A DNA stretch of 64,000 nt, taken from an uncultured Lachnospiraceae bacterium. Lineage in GTDB: Bacteria > Bacillota > Clostridia > Lachnospirales > Lachnospiraceae. The notes beneath the pieces are model-generated. The model was not told the origin of the DNA. It searched no databases and saw only the letters and a list, made by a program, of their open reading frames with translations. Position 1 is the stretch's first letter. The number at the start of each line of letters is the position of its first letter. Where the stretch lies: positions 1 through 64,000 of the forward strand of contig CAJUFE010000014.1 in the NCBI GenBank assembly GCA_910585635.1. Direction: 5' to 3'. The position numbers were made by a program, and so were the translations under genes. Below, one piece after another: positions 1 through 7,877 of this stretch.

Positions 1-15
1 AAAATAGGTTCTGAA

Positions 16-35
16 AGCCCTGTGAAATAAGGGCT
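16..35. other. Short inverted repeat before the first gene
   Basis: AGCCCT and AGGGCT are separated by 8 bases, giving a 6-bp perfect stem about 45 bases before the XRE gene. It could be the end of an upstream terminator or a 5' leader hairpin. No T-run follows it, so its role is open. Confidence 0.25.
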
Positions 36-79
36 GAAGATTCCGAGAAGTTATTTTGGAGTAAAGGAGGATGTGGTCC

Positions 80-787
80 ATGTCAGAGATCAGCAAAGAG
101 ATCGGGAAGCAGATCCGCAGCTTCCGCAAGAGACGGGGCATGACCTTAGACGATCTGTCCCGGATCATCTGCAAGAGCAAGTCCACGATCTCCAAGTATG
201 AGAAAGGGGAGATCCCTCTTGACGTGGAGACCCTTTATGAGATCGCAGGGGCCCTGCAGATCTATGTGGAACAGCTCCTCTACTGTCTGCCAGGCAGGAC
301 AGCTATATCCGCCGGGACAGACAGTCCGGCCTTCTTCGCAGGCTGCTCCCAGTTCTACTCCTACCTGTTTGACGGGAGGAACGGACAGCTCATCCGCTGC
401 GTGTTCGATGTGCTGTCCCAGACCTCCGACCAGGGGTATCGGATCATGATGTATATGAATTATAAAGACTACCACGACTATCATATCTGTGAAAATACCT
501 ATTGGGGATCCATCGAGCATTATGACGCCCTCACCCACATCCAGTTGACCAATCAGGACAGCCCCATCGAAAAGGCCAGTGTGCAGATCCTGGCCTCCTA
601 CCTGGATGCGGATACGAAGTGGGGCTTATGGAATGGTTTCTCCTCCCGGCCCATGATGCCGATCGCCATGAAGATGCTCTTCTCCCGGACCATCCTAAAG
701 GAGACCCCGGAGCTGATCAAAAAGCTGAAGGTGTCCAAGGAGGATATCCGGCTCTTAAAGCTCTACAACATGCTGTCCGTGCTGTAA
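80..787 (+). CDS. XRE-family helix-turn-helix regulator
   Basis: The N-terminal 65 residues form a Cro/C1-type helix-turn-helix: a conserved IGKQIRSFRKRRGMTLDDLS stretch and then the recognition helix around KSKSTISKYEKGE. The remaining ~170 residues resemble no domain I can name; they are aromatic-rich and probably bind an effector or another protein. I choose the ATG at 80, not the one at 71, because GGAGG (66-70) abuts the ATG at 71 but lies 9 bases before the ATG at 80. The product is 235 residues and probably a cytoplasmic DNA-binding repressor. Its targets are unknown, and the next gene lies convergent to it, so the context gives no substrate. Confidence 0.8.
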   Translation: MSEISKEIGKQIRSFRKRRGMTLDDLSRIICKSKSTISKYEKGEIPLDVETLYEIAGALQIYVEQLLYCLPGRTAISAGTDSPAFFAGCSQFYSYLFDGRNGQLIRCVFDVLSQTSDQGYRIMMYMNYKDYHDYHICENTYWGSIEHYDALTHIQLTNQDSPIEKASVQILASYLDADTKWGLWNGFSSRPMMPIAMKMLFSRTILKETPELIKKLKVSKEDIRLLKLYNMLSVL

Positions 788-875
788 GACGGGCGAAGGG
801 ACTGCCGCAGCAGCCCCTTTAGAGGTATATCAGCGCACCAACGCTGGCAGAGGGCCGTGGCCTGGCCGACCGTCC

Positions 876-2087
876 TCATCCAAGCGGCAAAAGGCTGGAT
901 AGCAGCTGATAATATAAGGTCATCAGGACACAGAAGGCCAGTGCGATGGGCAATGTCTTTTTCACCAGGTCCCCTAGTGACACATGGAAATAGTCCGCCG
1001 CTACGACCAGGCATACATGGGTGGGCGAGATCTGGCTGGCCGCATGGGACATGCACATCAGATAGACCATCAGCGGCGCGCCCTGGGGGATCGACGCGAA
1101 AGCAAGCGGCGTGGCCATGGCGATCGCACCGGTGGAGCCGCTGATCACTGTAGCCACAAAAAACAGCAGCCCGAAGATCAGATAGGTGGGCAGAGGGAGC
1201 CCTGCCATAGCATCTGGCAACAGGAGCAGCACACCTGTGTAGTCGATAAACTCCTTAAGGGCCAAGACCAGAAAGGTGTTCACCAGCATCTTTGCCTCAA
1301 AGTCCGATCGGAGGCACCTTCTAAGCTCCTCTCGTCGGATCTTATACGCCCATAAGGACAGCAGGATCGACAGCAGCACAGAGGTGACCACCTGCATATG
1401 GAACACCAGGATCAGGACCAGGATCAAGAGCAGCGGCCACAGATGCCCGATGAGATGGATGGCATCTGCCAGCCGGTCCTGGCTTTTAGCTGTGCCAGTC
1501 TCTGCCGGGATCCGGCGCAGGTAGGTCTGATAGCCTAAAAACATCAGCACGATCACCGGGACGATCATCCCCAGGATGAACTGGGAGGTCTCCACACCGG
1601 ATAGGTTCAGCATCAGGAGCACGGCTGTGTAGGTGGGCAGCACGCTTTCCGGGATATGGCGGAACCAGCTGGTTACAAAAGCCTGTTCCTTGGGGTCCAA
1701 GTAGCCATCAGTAGCTTCTTTTACGATATCGGCGCAGAGGAGCATAGAGGCCGCCGAAGGGAGCAGGCCGATAAAGAAGGCGGCTCCCACTGTATCGATC
1801 CGGCGGTCATGGAAGATCCCTGCTAAGTCCTGCTGGGCCAGCCGGATCTGGCTGCGGGCCTCCAAGATCCTCTGTAAAAGGGTGATCAGATATAGAGAAA
1901 GGAGCACAGAGAGCGATGACCAGTCCGTGAACACCGCCAGCGTCCGCTGGGCTATGGCCCCGGGCGGGATCCGATAGAGCGCCGCCGTTGCCAGCAGGCC
2001 GCCTAAGATCGCCTGGTACAGCGGACGGCGCAGCGCCAAAAGCAGGATCACCACCACAAAAACGATCCCCAGATACATGATCTCCAT
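876..2087 (-). CDS. DUF401-family integral membrane protein (ion-transporter superfamily)
   Basis: This 403-residue protein is almost wholly hydrophobic, with roughly ten membrane segments starting at residue 3. Glycine/serine-rich helix breaks such as FFIGLLPSAASMLL (about residue 103) and VISGSTGAIAMATPLAF (about residue 313) are typical of DUF401 proteins, which are placed in the IT superfamily with GntP- and Dcu-like carriers. The start is supported by GGGGAGGGG 6 bases upstream. It follows the LysR gene in the same direction (112 bp gap), and the LysR gene is divergent from a PLP enzyme. An uptake or export role for that enzyme's amino-acid substrate is a reasonable inference, but the transported compound cannot be read from the sequence. 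Confidence 0.75.
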   Translation of the reverse strand: MEIMYLGIVFVVVILLLALRRPLYQAILGGLLATAALYRIPPGAIAQRTLAVFTDWSSLSVLLSLYLITLLQRILEARSQIRLAQQDLAGIFHDRRIDTVGAAFFIGLLPSAASMLLCADIVKEATDGYLDPKEQAFVTSWFRHIPESVLPTYTAVLLMLNLSGVETSQFILGMIVPVIVLMFLGYQTYLRRIPAETGTAKSQDRLADAIHLIGHLWPLLLILVLILVFHMQVVTSVLLSILLSLWAYKIRREELRRCLRSDFEAKMLVNTFLVLALKEFIDYTGVLLLLPDAMAGLPLPTYLIFGLLFFVATVISGSTGAIAMATPLAFASIPQGAPLMVYLMCMSHAASQISPTHVCLVVAADYFHVSLGDLVKKTLPIALAFCVLMTLYYQLLSSLLPLG

Positions 2088-2198
2088 AAGCCCCTCCCCT
2101 TTTTGATCTTTCTAGCTTTCTATCGTCGTTCCCCCTATCCTATCGCCACACCTGTCCATTATCAAGTGGTCAAGAAATTAATGAGTCTCTATGCTTTT

Positions 2199-3104
2199 TC
2201 ATAGTGGCGGGAGCAGGAGCGTCACATCCTCCATCTGGCTGATCCGCTCCCTCAAGAGCACTAACAGGTCGTCGATATAAGGCGAATGTTTATCTGCCCG
2301 CCGGACAACATACACGACCCTGTCTGGCGGGCCGCACTGCAGCGGTCTTGTGGTGAGGCGCGGATCCTGGAGGAACCTGCGCATGACCGAGGTCGGGGCG
2401 ATGGTCCAGATATCCGGGTGCAGGGAGGACAGGAAGTCCTCCACCTGGGCGATCAGATGGGCCTCCACACGAGGCGTCTCCAGAGAGTGGCACCAATAGG
2501 AAAACCAGTTGGTGAACTCTGTCGAATAGGGCGAAAAGACCGCGTCGCCGGCATTGAGCTCCTGGGGATGTACCGTCGCAGGGTAATGGCTGTCCTTCCT
2601 GCAGATAAAATGCATCTTTTCCCCATACGCCGGGGTGGACAGGACATTTTTATAGTGATAGTCTGCTCCGGTAAAGGCGATGTCGGCTCTCCGTTTTTGT
2701 ACATTTTCAAAACATTCGGTGTAGACGGCCGTACATAGCTTTAAGGACAGCTCCGGATGGAGGTCCATGAGCTTTTTATACACCTGGGACAAAAAGTAAA
2801 GGTGCGGCCCATCGGAAGAATAGATCACAAACCTCTCCCTGGCTGTATGGCGCTTTAGCTGCTCTGTTTCCAGCCAGATATCCTTATAACGACCTGCGAT
2901 CGGTACAAAAGCCTTTCCTTTTTCTGTGAGTGTGATGCTGCGGCTCCCCTTTTGGCGTTCGATCAGTCGGAACCCCAGCTCCTCCTCCAACAGGCTGATC
3001 CGCTTGCTCAAAGCCGGCTGGGATATAAAGATGTGATCCGCAGCCTGGGTCAAGGTACCGTGCTCGATCACGGCCAAAAAAGCCTCGATCTCCAGATAGG
3101 TCAT
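2199..3104 (-). CDS. LysR-family transcriptional regulator
   Basis: This is a full-length LysR regulator of 301 residues. The winged helix-turn-helix occupies residues 1-60, with the family signature TLTQAADHIFISQPALSKRI followed by LEEELGFRLIERQ. The remainder is the usual two-lobed periplasmic-binding-like effector domain. GGGGAG lies 10 bases before the ATG. The gene is divergent from the D-cysteine desulfhydrase-like gene and leads into the DUF401 gene. LysR regulators commonly control the divergent neighbour and themselves, and a palindrome between the two genes at 3183-3210 is a candidate site. The effector is unknown. Confidence 0.9.
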   Translation of the reverse strand: MTYLEIEAFLAVIEHGTLTQAADHIFISQPALSKRISLLEEELGFRLIERQKGSRSITLTEKGKAFVPIAGRYKDIWLETEQLKRHTARERFVIYSSDGPHLYFLSQVYKKLMDLHPELSLKLCTAVYTECFENVQKRRADIAFTGADYHYKNVLSTPAYGEKMHFICRKDSHYPATVHPQELNAGDAVFSPYSTEFTNWFSYWCHSLETPRVEAHLIAQVEDFLSSLHPDIWTIAPTSVMRRFLQDPRLTTRPLQCGPPDRVVYVVRRADKHSPYIDDLLVLLRERISQMEDVTLLLPPL

Positions 3105-3182
3105 CTTATCATCTCTCCCCTTTTCATCTTCCTATCTCCTCCTCTCTCCTTCTCCAGGCGTCCCAAACTCCAGGACACATCG

Positions 3183-3210
3183 AGATATAAGATCCAAGTT
3201 ATATCTTATA
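3183..3210. promoter_or_regulatory. Candidate LysR operator
   Basis: AGATATAA and TTATATCT form a perfect 8-bp inverted repeat with an 8-base spacer (3183-3206). An overlapping one, TATAAGAT / ATCTTATA, runs 3186-3210. It lies between the divergent LysR and PLP-enzyme genes and just upstream of the forward promoter, where a LysR site would be expected. Assignment to this LysR protein is an inference. Confidence 0.5.
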
Positions 3211-3224
3211 GATGAACGATCGAT

Positions 3225-3253
3225 TTTACAAGATCAGCGTTCTGCTTTATACT
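3225..3253 (+). promoter_or_regulatory. Sigma-A promoter of the D-cysteine desulfhydrase-like gene
   Basis: TTTACA at 3225-3230 and TATACT at 3248-3253 are separated by exactly 17 bases. Transcription would start near 3260, giving a leader of about 105 bases. Confidence 0.6.
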
Positions 3254-3367
3254 GCTATATGTAAAGCAGACAGCTGCTGTTTTACGCGACATATGATGCC
3301 AGGACCCAGATACCTTTTGCCCCGCCATCATATGTCCAGATCATAATGGATAAGAGAGGGATATGGA

Positions 3368-4414
3368 ATGGAATATGGACAGGTAAAAGGACTCCTTGCA
3401 AAAAAACCCAGAGCATCGCTTGGATTTTATCCTACACCACTTTATAAGCTGGAACGGCTTTCTTCCTATCTGGGGGTCAACCTCTATATCAAACGGGAGG
3501 ACTTTTCCGGCCAGAGCCTATTTGGCGGGAACAAGATCCGAAAGCTGGAATATCTGATCGGGGACGCAAAAGCCCAAGGGGCAGAGTATGTCTTCACCTA
3601 TGGCGCCACCCAGTCCAACCACGCGATGCAGACCGTAGAAGCCTGCAGAAAAGAGGGGCTTAAGCCGATCCTCTACCTTCTGGCGATCGTAGATCCGGAT
3701 GAGACAGACCTTAAAGGGAACCTGCTTTTGGATAAGATCCTGGGGGCAGAGGTCCATATCATCAAGATGGAGGCTGGCGAAACAGAAGAAGAGGCCTATG
3801 AACGGATGTACCGTCTGGGGAAAGCGCATATCGCCAGACTGGAGGCTGAAGGCCATCGATGCTATGATGTCCCTATGGGAGGAGCCAGCATCGTAGGGAC
3901 CGCAGGCTTCATCGGCGGCTTGGTGGAGCTTAAGGAACAGATGGACCAGATCGGGGTCCACTGCGACTATCTTTTCCACGCTAATGGCACTGGAGGCACC
4001 ATGGCCGGTCTGGCGGCCGGAAAAAAGCTGATCGGCGCAAACATGCACATCGTGTCTGTGGATGTGACCTGCCATGATGCCGCCTATAAGGCCAGCCGTG
4101 TCCAGCTGGGCAATGATACCCTGCGATGGCTGGGCGCGGAGCCGGTGCTGACCGAGGATGACCTTGACATCGATCCCTCCTACTATCTGCCGGGCTATGA
4201 GGTCCCCAGCAAAGGAGGGACCGAGGCGATCAAGCTGATGGCAGAGCAGGAAGGGCTGCTCCTAGATCCGGTCTACAGCGGGAAAGGCTTTGCCGGGCTG
4301 ATCGACTATATCCGCTCCGGCAAGGTCGCGCCAGGCAGCAATGTGGTATTCCTGCATACAGGTGGGGCTACTGCTCTCTTCGCCGAAAAAGAGATCCTGG
4401 GAGAGCTTTACTGA
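3368..4414 (+). CDS. PLP-dependent D-cysteine desulfhydrase family enzyme
   Basis: The 348-residue protein belongs to the fold-type II PLP family that includes D-cysteine desulfhydrase (D-Cys to pyruvate, H2S and NH3) and ACC deaminase. The PLP lysine is K56 in GGNKIRKLEYL. SNHAMQT follows at about residue 81, and the phosphate loop is GTGGTMAGLAAG near residue 207. The length fits the family. Some members act on other D-amino acids or on sulfonated substrates, so the exact reaction is open. It is monocistronic, driven by the promoter at 3225-3253, and probably controlled by the divergent LysR protein; the DUF401 membrane protein beyond LysR may carry the substrate or product. It is convergent with the HxlR gene (49 bp gap). 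Confidence 0.8.
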   Translation: MEYGQVKGLLAKKPRASLGFYPTPLYKLERLSSYLGVNLYIKREDFSGQSLFGGNKIRKLEYLIGDAKAQGAEYVFTYGATQSNHAMQTVEACRKEGLKPILYLLAIVDPDETDLKGNLLLDKILGAEVHIIKMEAGETEEEAYERMYRLGKAHIARLEAEGHRCYDVPMGGASIVGTAGFIGGLVELKEQMDQIGVHCDYLFHANGTGGTMAGLAAGKKLIGANMHIVSVDVTCHDAAYKASRVQLGNDTLRWLGAEPVLTEDDLDIDPSYYLPGYEVPSKGGTEAIKLMAEQEGLLLDPVYSGKGFAGLIDYIRSGKVAPGSNVVFLHTGGATALFAEKEILGELY

Positions 4415-4463
4415 TCCGGCTTCCATCCGGCTTCCCATGACCATCCAAGGCGCGCAGATCCGC

Positions 4464-4838
4464 TCACCGGTGGTCACACCGCTCACACTGCGCCAGCATC
4501 TGTTCACTGTCATTTTTGTAGAAGATCCCGGACCATGCACAGATGCTCTGGAGGATCGGGACCACCGATCCTCCTTTATCCGTCAAGCTATACTCCACTC
4601 GGGGCGGGATCTCATCGTAGGATCGTCTCTCCACGATCCCGTCCCGGATCATCTCCTTTAACGCCGCCGCCAGCACCGCGTCCGTGATGTTGGCCATCTC
4701 CTTCCGGATCTGGCTGTAGCGCAGCACCTTCTTCTCATTGAGCACACAGATGATCCGCGCCTTCCACTTTCCGCCAAAGATATCCAATCCGTACTCTAAC
4801 GGACAGCGGATGTCCTGGGCGATCTTCTTCTGATACAT
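4464..4838 (-). CDS. HxlR-family winged-helix regulator
   Basis: This 124-residue protein is a complete HxlR/MarR-like winged helix. CPLEYGLDIFGGKWKARI near the N-terminus, the recognition helix around DAVLAAALKEM, and the wing RRSYDEIPPRVEYSLTDKG are all typical. C12 is at the position where several HxlR-type sensors keep a redox-active cysteine, and a C-terminal CERC pair is also present, so thiol or aldehyde sensing is possible (inference). GGAGGAGAG precedes the ATG. It is divergent from an FMN-binding protein gene and probably represses it through the palindrome on that promoter. Confidence 0.9.
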   Translation of the reverse strand: MYQKKIAQDIRCPLEYGLDIFGGKWKARIICVLNEKKVLRYSQIRKEMANITDAVLAAALKEMIRDGIVERRSYDEIPPRVEYSLTDKGGSVVPILQSICAWSGIFYKNDSEQMLAQCERCDHR

Positions 4839-4970
4839 GGCTCTCTCCTCCTTCTTTGGTCATCTTCACACCGATGTCCGTTCTGCAGCCCCTCCTAGAG
4901 CATACCCCACAGCCGCCCCACACGCAAGTAACTATGAAATTTAATAGCTGCTAATAAATTTGCTAATATC

Positions 4971-5003
4971 TTGTCCCACAGGAGCCCATCTCCTATAATG
5001 GGC
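4971..5003 (+). promoter_or_regulatory. Sigma-A promoter with overlapping palindrome
   Basis: TTGTCC (4971-4976), 17 bases, TATAAT (4994-4999) make a strong promoter for the flavoprotein gene. The inverted repeat GCCCAT / ATGGGC (4984-5003, 8-base spacer) covers the -10 box, so a protein bound there would block RNA polymerase. The divergent HxlR gene makes HxlR the likely ligand. Confidence 0.65.
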
Positions 5004-5083
5004 ACAGCACACAACAAATGCTGCTTTAAACAAATCGCGCAGAGGACAGCGCGGCAAAGGATCTTTTAAAGGAGGTATCCTGT

Positions 5084-5479
5084 ATGTTCAATGAAAACGT
5101 GATCAAAGTATTAAAGGAAAGTATGTGGGACCTGGCCACCTGCCAGGACGGCATGCCCAATGTGGTCCCGGTGGCCTTTAAGGATGTGACGGAGGATGGG
5201 AAGCTGTTAGTAGGCGATGTCTTCTTGGAGACCACATTAAAGAACATCCAGACGAACAATGGCCGGATCGCGGTCTCCGCCTATGACGCAAAGAGCCTGG
5301 AGGGCTATCAGATCAAAGGCACGGCCCAGTATGTGACCGAAGGCCCCGTGGTAGACACCTTCAAGGCCATGGTAGAAAAGATGTTTAATGGCGCCGCCAC
5401 AGCAAAGGGCGCCCTGATCATCACCCCGGAAAAGGTGATCGTCACCACGCCGGGAGCGGAGAATAAGAAAGAGCTGTAA
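5084..5479 (+). CDS. Pyridoxamine 5'-phosphate oxidase-fold flavoprotein
   Basis: The 131-residue protein has the split-barrel flavin-binding fold of the PNPOx family: MWDLATCQDGMPNVVPV near the N-terminus and a VGDVFLETTLKNIQTN segment (about residue 46), where members contact the FMN phosphate. Small members are flavin-dependent reductases or FMN-binding proteins of unknown substrate, not vitamin B6 enzymes. AAAGGAGG lies 9 bases before the ATG. The divergent HxlR regulator and the palindrome-covered promoter suggest an inducible stress or detoxification role, which is inferred. Confidence 0.8.
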   Translation: MFNENVIKVLKESMWDLATCQDGMPNVVPVAFKDVTEDGKLLVGDVFLETTLKNIQTNNGRIAVSAYDAKSLEGYQIKGTAQYVTEGPVVDTFKAMVEKMFNGAATAKGALIITPEKVIVTTPGAENKKEL

Positions 5480-5724
5480 AAAAGGCCCCACAGCCATTAA
5501 CAAAAAAGAGCTGTCGTGATCTACTGCTTATACGCATAGGCGCGGACCATGTGGTCTGGATGCCATATCTTGTATATAGCCGTTGCTCTGCGACAGCCCA
5601 TCTTTCTTTTTACAGAGAGAACACTCCAGATGCTCACAAAAAGCAAGATAATAAGCAAGTTGACAGGGGATCCCCAAGGGAAAAGAAGGGACCAGCAGTA
5701 TATAAGGAGCGCTTAAGATCAAAA
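5480..5724. other. Intergenic stretch without a supported gene
   Basis: About 245 bases between the flavoprotein gene and the terminator. A 61-codon open frame here lacks a ribosome binding site and family resemblance. I see no clear signal. Confidence 0.5.
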
Positions 5725-5760
5725 GCGGCGGCTTGAGATCTGTTATCTCAAAACCGCCGC
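5725..5760. terminator. Strong hairpin between convergent genes
   Basis: GCGGCGG plus TTGAGAT pairs with ATCTCAA plus CCGCCGC around a 5-base loop, with small internal bulges. It lies between the forward flavoprotein gene and the end of the reverse AraC-type gene, so it may stop transcription from both sides. T-runs are short, so efficiency is uncertain. Confidence 0.55.
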
Positions 5761-5791
5761 AAAGCCCCTATCAAGTTTTTTCGGATACAGC

Positions 5792-6649
5792 TTACGATAC
5801 AGATCGTTTTTTTCTTACAGGTATCCACACCTCATATCGTGCATTTTGAGGATCTGGATCTAAGTAGACCTCGATATCCGGCGCGTCAGCATACTCATAT
5901 CCGGAAGTAGGCAGCCATTCTGTGATGATCCGCTGTTCCAGTTCCTGGATCGAGCGGTTTGTCCCTGATCCAGGAAAGATCGCCCAGGTGGACGCGGGTA
6001 CAGTGTATCCTTCAAACCCACTGCTATCCTTTGTGCTGGACACAGCGATGAAATATCTCCACTGTTCATCATCATTACACGCACTTACCCCTAATAAGCC
6101 CATGGGAGGGCCCTCCATCATCCCGGCCAATCTCTGGATCGTCCCATCCACAGCCGCTTTTTGCCACATTTGAGGAACGACCATAAAGTTTTGCTCAACC
6201 TCTTTGTGCAGCGGAGCCGATATCCCGATGATCCGAAAAGCATCCTTGGTCTCGATCCGATATTCCATTTTTTCACCTCCTTTAACCGCGATCGTAAATG
6301 TGATGGGTGGGAAGGATCGTACAGATACCCCACCGCTTTTTACAGCTGATGGAGCTATGCCATGGATGCTCTGGAACGCTCTGTTGAACGCGGTCGGTGA
6401 GCTGTAGCCATATTTTTCCGCGATATCGATGATCTTTACATCTTGATCTTGTAAGTCCACAGCCGCCAATGACATCTTTCTTCTTCGGATATATCCCGCC
6501 AACGAGACCCCGGCCATATAAGTGAACATCCTTTGATAGTGATAAGCAGAACAGCAGGCGATCTGGCCAAGCCGTTCAAGATCGATCTCACTTGTTAGAT
6601 GTTCTTCAATATACACGATACTCTGGTTCAGCCTTTCAACCCATTCCAT
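5792..6649 (-). CDS. AraC-family regulator with GyrI-like effector domain
   Basis: Residues 1-105 are a double helix-turn-helix of the AraC/XylS type (LERLGQIACCSAYHYQRMFT, then IDIAEKYGYSSPTAFNRAF). From about residue 125 a GyrI-like/SOUL-type small-molecule-binding domain follows (YRIETKDAFRIIGISAPLH, ending in EVYLDPDPQNARYEVWIPV). The same order is found in Rob/BmrR-like sensors of hydrophobic drugs and in many Firmicutes regulators. I choose the ATG at 6649, not the longer frame to 6685, because GGAGG lies 6 bases before it. The product is 285 residues. No transporter is adjacent, so the target is unknown. Confidence 0.85.
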   Translation of the reverse strand: MEWVERLNQSIVYIEEHLTSEIDLERLGQIACCSAYHYQRMFTYMAGVSLAGYIRRRKMSLAAVDLQDQDVKIIDIAEKYGYSSPTAFNRAFQSIHGIAPSAVKSGGVSVRSFPPITFTIAVKGGEKMEYRIETKDAFRIIGISAPLHKEVEQNFMVVPQMWQKAAVDGTIQRLAGMMEGPPMGLLGVSACNDDEQWRYFIAVSSTKDSSGFEGYTVPASTWAIFPGSGTNRSIQELEQRIITEWLPTSGYEYADAPDIEVYLDPDPQNARYEVWIPVRKKRSVS

Positions 6650-6746
6650 TGCGATACCTCCATCACGAAACCTCCATGCGCCCAATAGCGGACACGCAAC
6701 CGCACATAAAGATCTGGCAAAACACCCCCGGCAAACCTGGACGCCT

Positions 6747-6763
6747 GCCGCCTGTCAGGCGGC
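6747..6763. terminator. GC-rich hairpin after the MBL-fold gene
   Basis: GCCGCC and GGCGGC pair across a 5-base loop (TGTCA). It lies 150 bases downstream of the reverse-strand MBL gene. No T-run follows, so it may be an attenuating hairpin and not a full terminator. Confidence 0.3.
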
Positions 6764-6911
6764 GGACCTTCACAGGGACATGATCGGTCTCTACCCATTA
6801 TAAGATATCTGAAAAGCTCCGTCCTCTCCATGCTTGCACAAAAAAGAGAGCTTGAAAGACCAGCTTGAAAGGCCATCGAGCGGTCCAGATACCCTGGACT
6901 GTTACAAACCA

Positions 6912-7760
6912 TCACACCTGGATACGCTGCCCCACGGACAGATAATGCAGCTTCCCCATATACCCCTTCATAAAGTCAAACTGGGCCTTTCCGGTGCAAT
7001 GGCCGGTATAGAAGACCGTCCCGGTCCGGTCCAGACGCTGGGCGTATCCCGCCAGGGTATCATCCAGCGGCAGCTTGGAAAAATGGAAGCCCCCGATCAG
7101 CACATCCGGCCGAAGCCACTCCACGATATTGAAGATCCCCTTATGGGAGCAGCCGCTAAAAAGGATCCGCCGCCCCTCCTCCTCCACCAGCAGATACTGT
7201 TCATGGCAAAAATCATCTGGCACACGTTCTCCCATGCAAAGATCATCGGGTACACGTTCTCCCTTACAGAGATCATCGGACGAGCGCTCGCCTCGGATCT
7301 CCACCTCCAGCCCGGCGCTGTCAAGGGGGGATATCCGTTTCCGGTCATTGCAGGAATAGAGGGTGAGCCGCTCACCGATCCCCATCTGCTCTGGAGTGTA
7401 GCGCAGTCGTCCTGTGCGCGTTACTTCCTCTCGGATCGACTGATCCAGTCCGATATACTTTACTGGTCCGTGATAGAGTAGGTTAAACGCATAACGGCTC
7501 AGATAGACCGGCGCTTTCTGGTTGATCTGCAAAAAACGCCTGAGGCCGCCCCCGTGGTCATAGTGTCCATGGGAAAGGACCGCCATATCCACATCGGCCA
7601 GGTCGATCCCCAGCTTTTCGGCATTCTCTGCAAAAAGCTCTGTCTGGCCCATGTCAAATAGGATCTTGTGCGCACCGGTCTCGATATACAAGGATAACCC
7701 ATGCTCCGCCCCAAGGTCCTGCTCATACGAGATATTGTCTACTAATGCTGTGATCTGCAT
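6912..7760 (-). CDS. MBL-fold metallo-hydrolase with an internal tandem repeat
   Basis: The 282-residue protein has the metallo-beta-lactamase metal motif H64-G-H66-Y-D68-H69, and later candidate ligands H206 (GCSHKG), H226 (GFHFSK) and H254 (TGHCTG). The family includes enzymes annotated as 7,8-dihydropterin-6-methyl-4-(beta-D-ribofuranosyl)aminobenzene 5'-phosphate synthases, but the substrate here is unknown. Residues 157-186 are three consecutive 10-residue repeats of the form GERxxDDxCx, a hydrophilic insertion just before a core strand that I would not expect in this family. AGGAGG lies before the ATG. It stands alone between an AraC-type gene and the rRNA methyltransferase, all on the minus strand. 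Confidence 0.8.
   Translation of the reverse strand: MQITALVDNISYEQDLGAEHGLSLYIETGAHKILFDMGQTELFAENAEKLGIDLADVDMAVLSHGHYDHGGGLRRFLQINQKAPVYLSRYAFNLLYHGPVKYIGLDQSIREEVTRTGRLRYTPEQMGIGERLTLYSCNDRKRISPLDSAGLEVEIRGERSSDDLCKGERVPDDLCMGERVPDDFCHEQYLLVEEEGRRILFSGCSHKGIFNIVEWLRPDVLIGGFHFSKLPLDDTLAGYAQRLDRTGTVFYTGHCTGKAQFDFMKGYMGKLHYLSVGQRIQV
7203..7292 (-). repeat. Three in-frame 30-bp tandem repeats
   Basis: Three 30-bp units within the MBL gene encode GERSSDDLCK, GERVPDDLCM and GERVPDDFCH. The period is exactly 30, so the frame is kept. Unit number could vary by slippage. Confidence 0.85.
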
Positions 7761-7806
7761 CGATCCACCTCCTGTCCATCTTGCTCCCTATCTTTCTCCT
7801 TATTTC

Positions 7807-7871
7807 CTTGATCGTCTTAACAGCCGGACCCTTGATCGTCTTAACAGCCGGATATTTCCTTAATAGCCGGA
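7807..7871. repeat. Direct repeat of 22 bp with a degenerate third copy
   Basis: A 22-bp unit beginning CTTGATCGTCTTAACAGC occurs at 7807-7828 and 7831-7852. A shorter variant ending TTAATAGCCGGA follows at about 7853-7871. The units lie in the gap between the rRNA methyltransferase and the MBL gene, both reverse. No function is evident. Confidence 0.7.
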
Positions 7872-7877
7872 CACCGG

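Noticed and set aside
5551..5736. 61-codon plus-strand frame
   Set aside because: It runs into the terminator hairpin and has no ribosome binding site or recognisable product.
7807..7871. Short direct repeats as a CRISPR array
   Set aside because: There are two good units with a 2-base spacer, no unique spacers and no cas genes.
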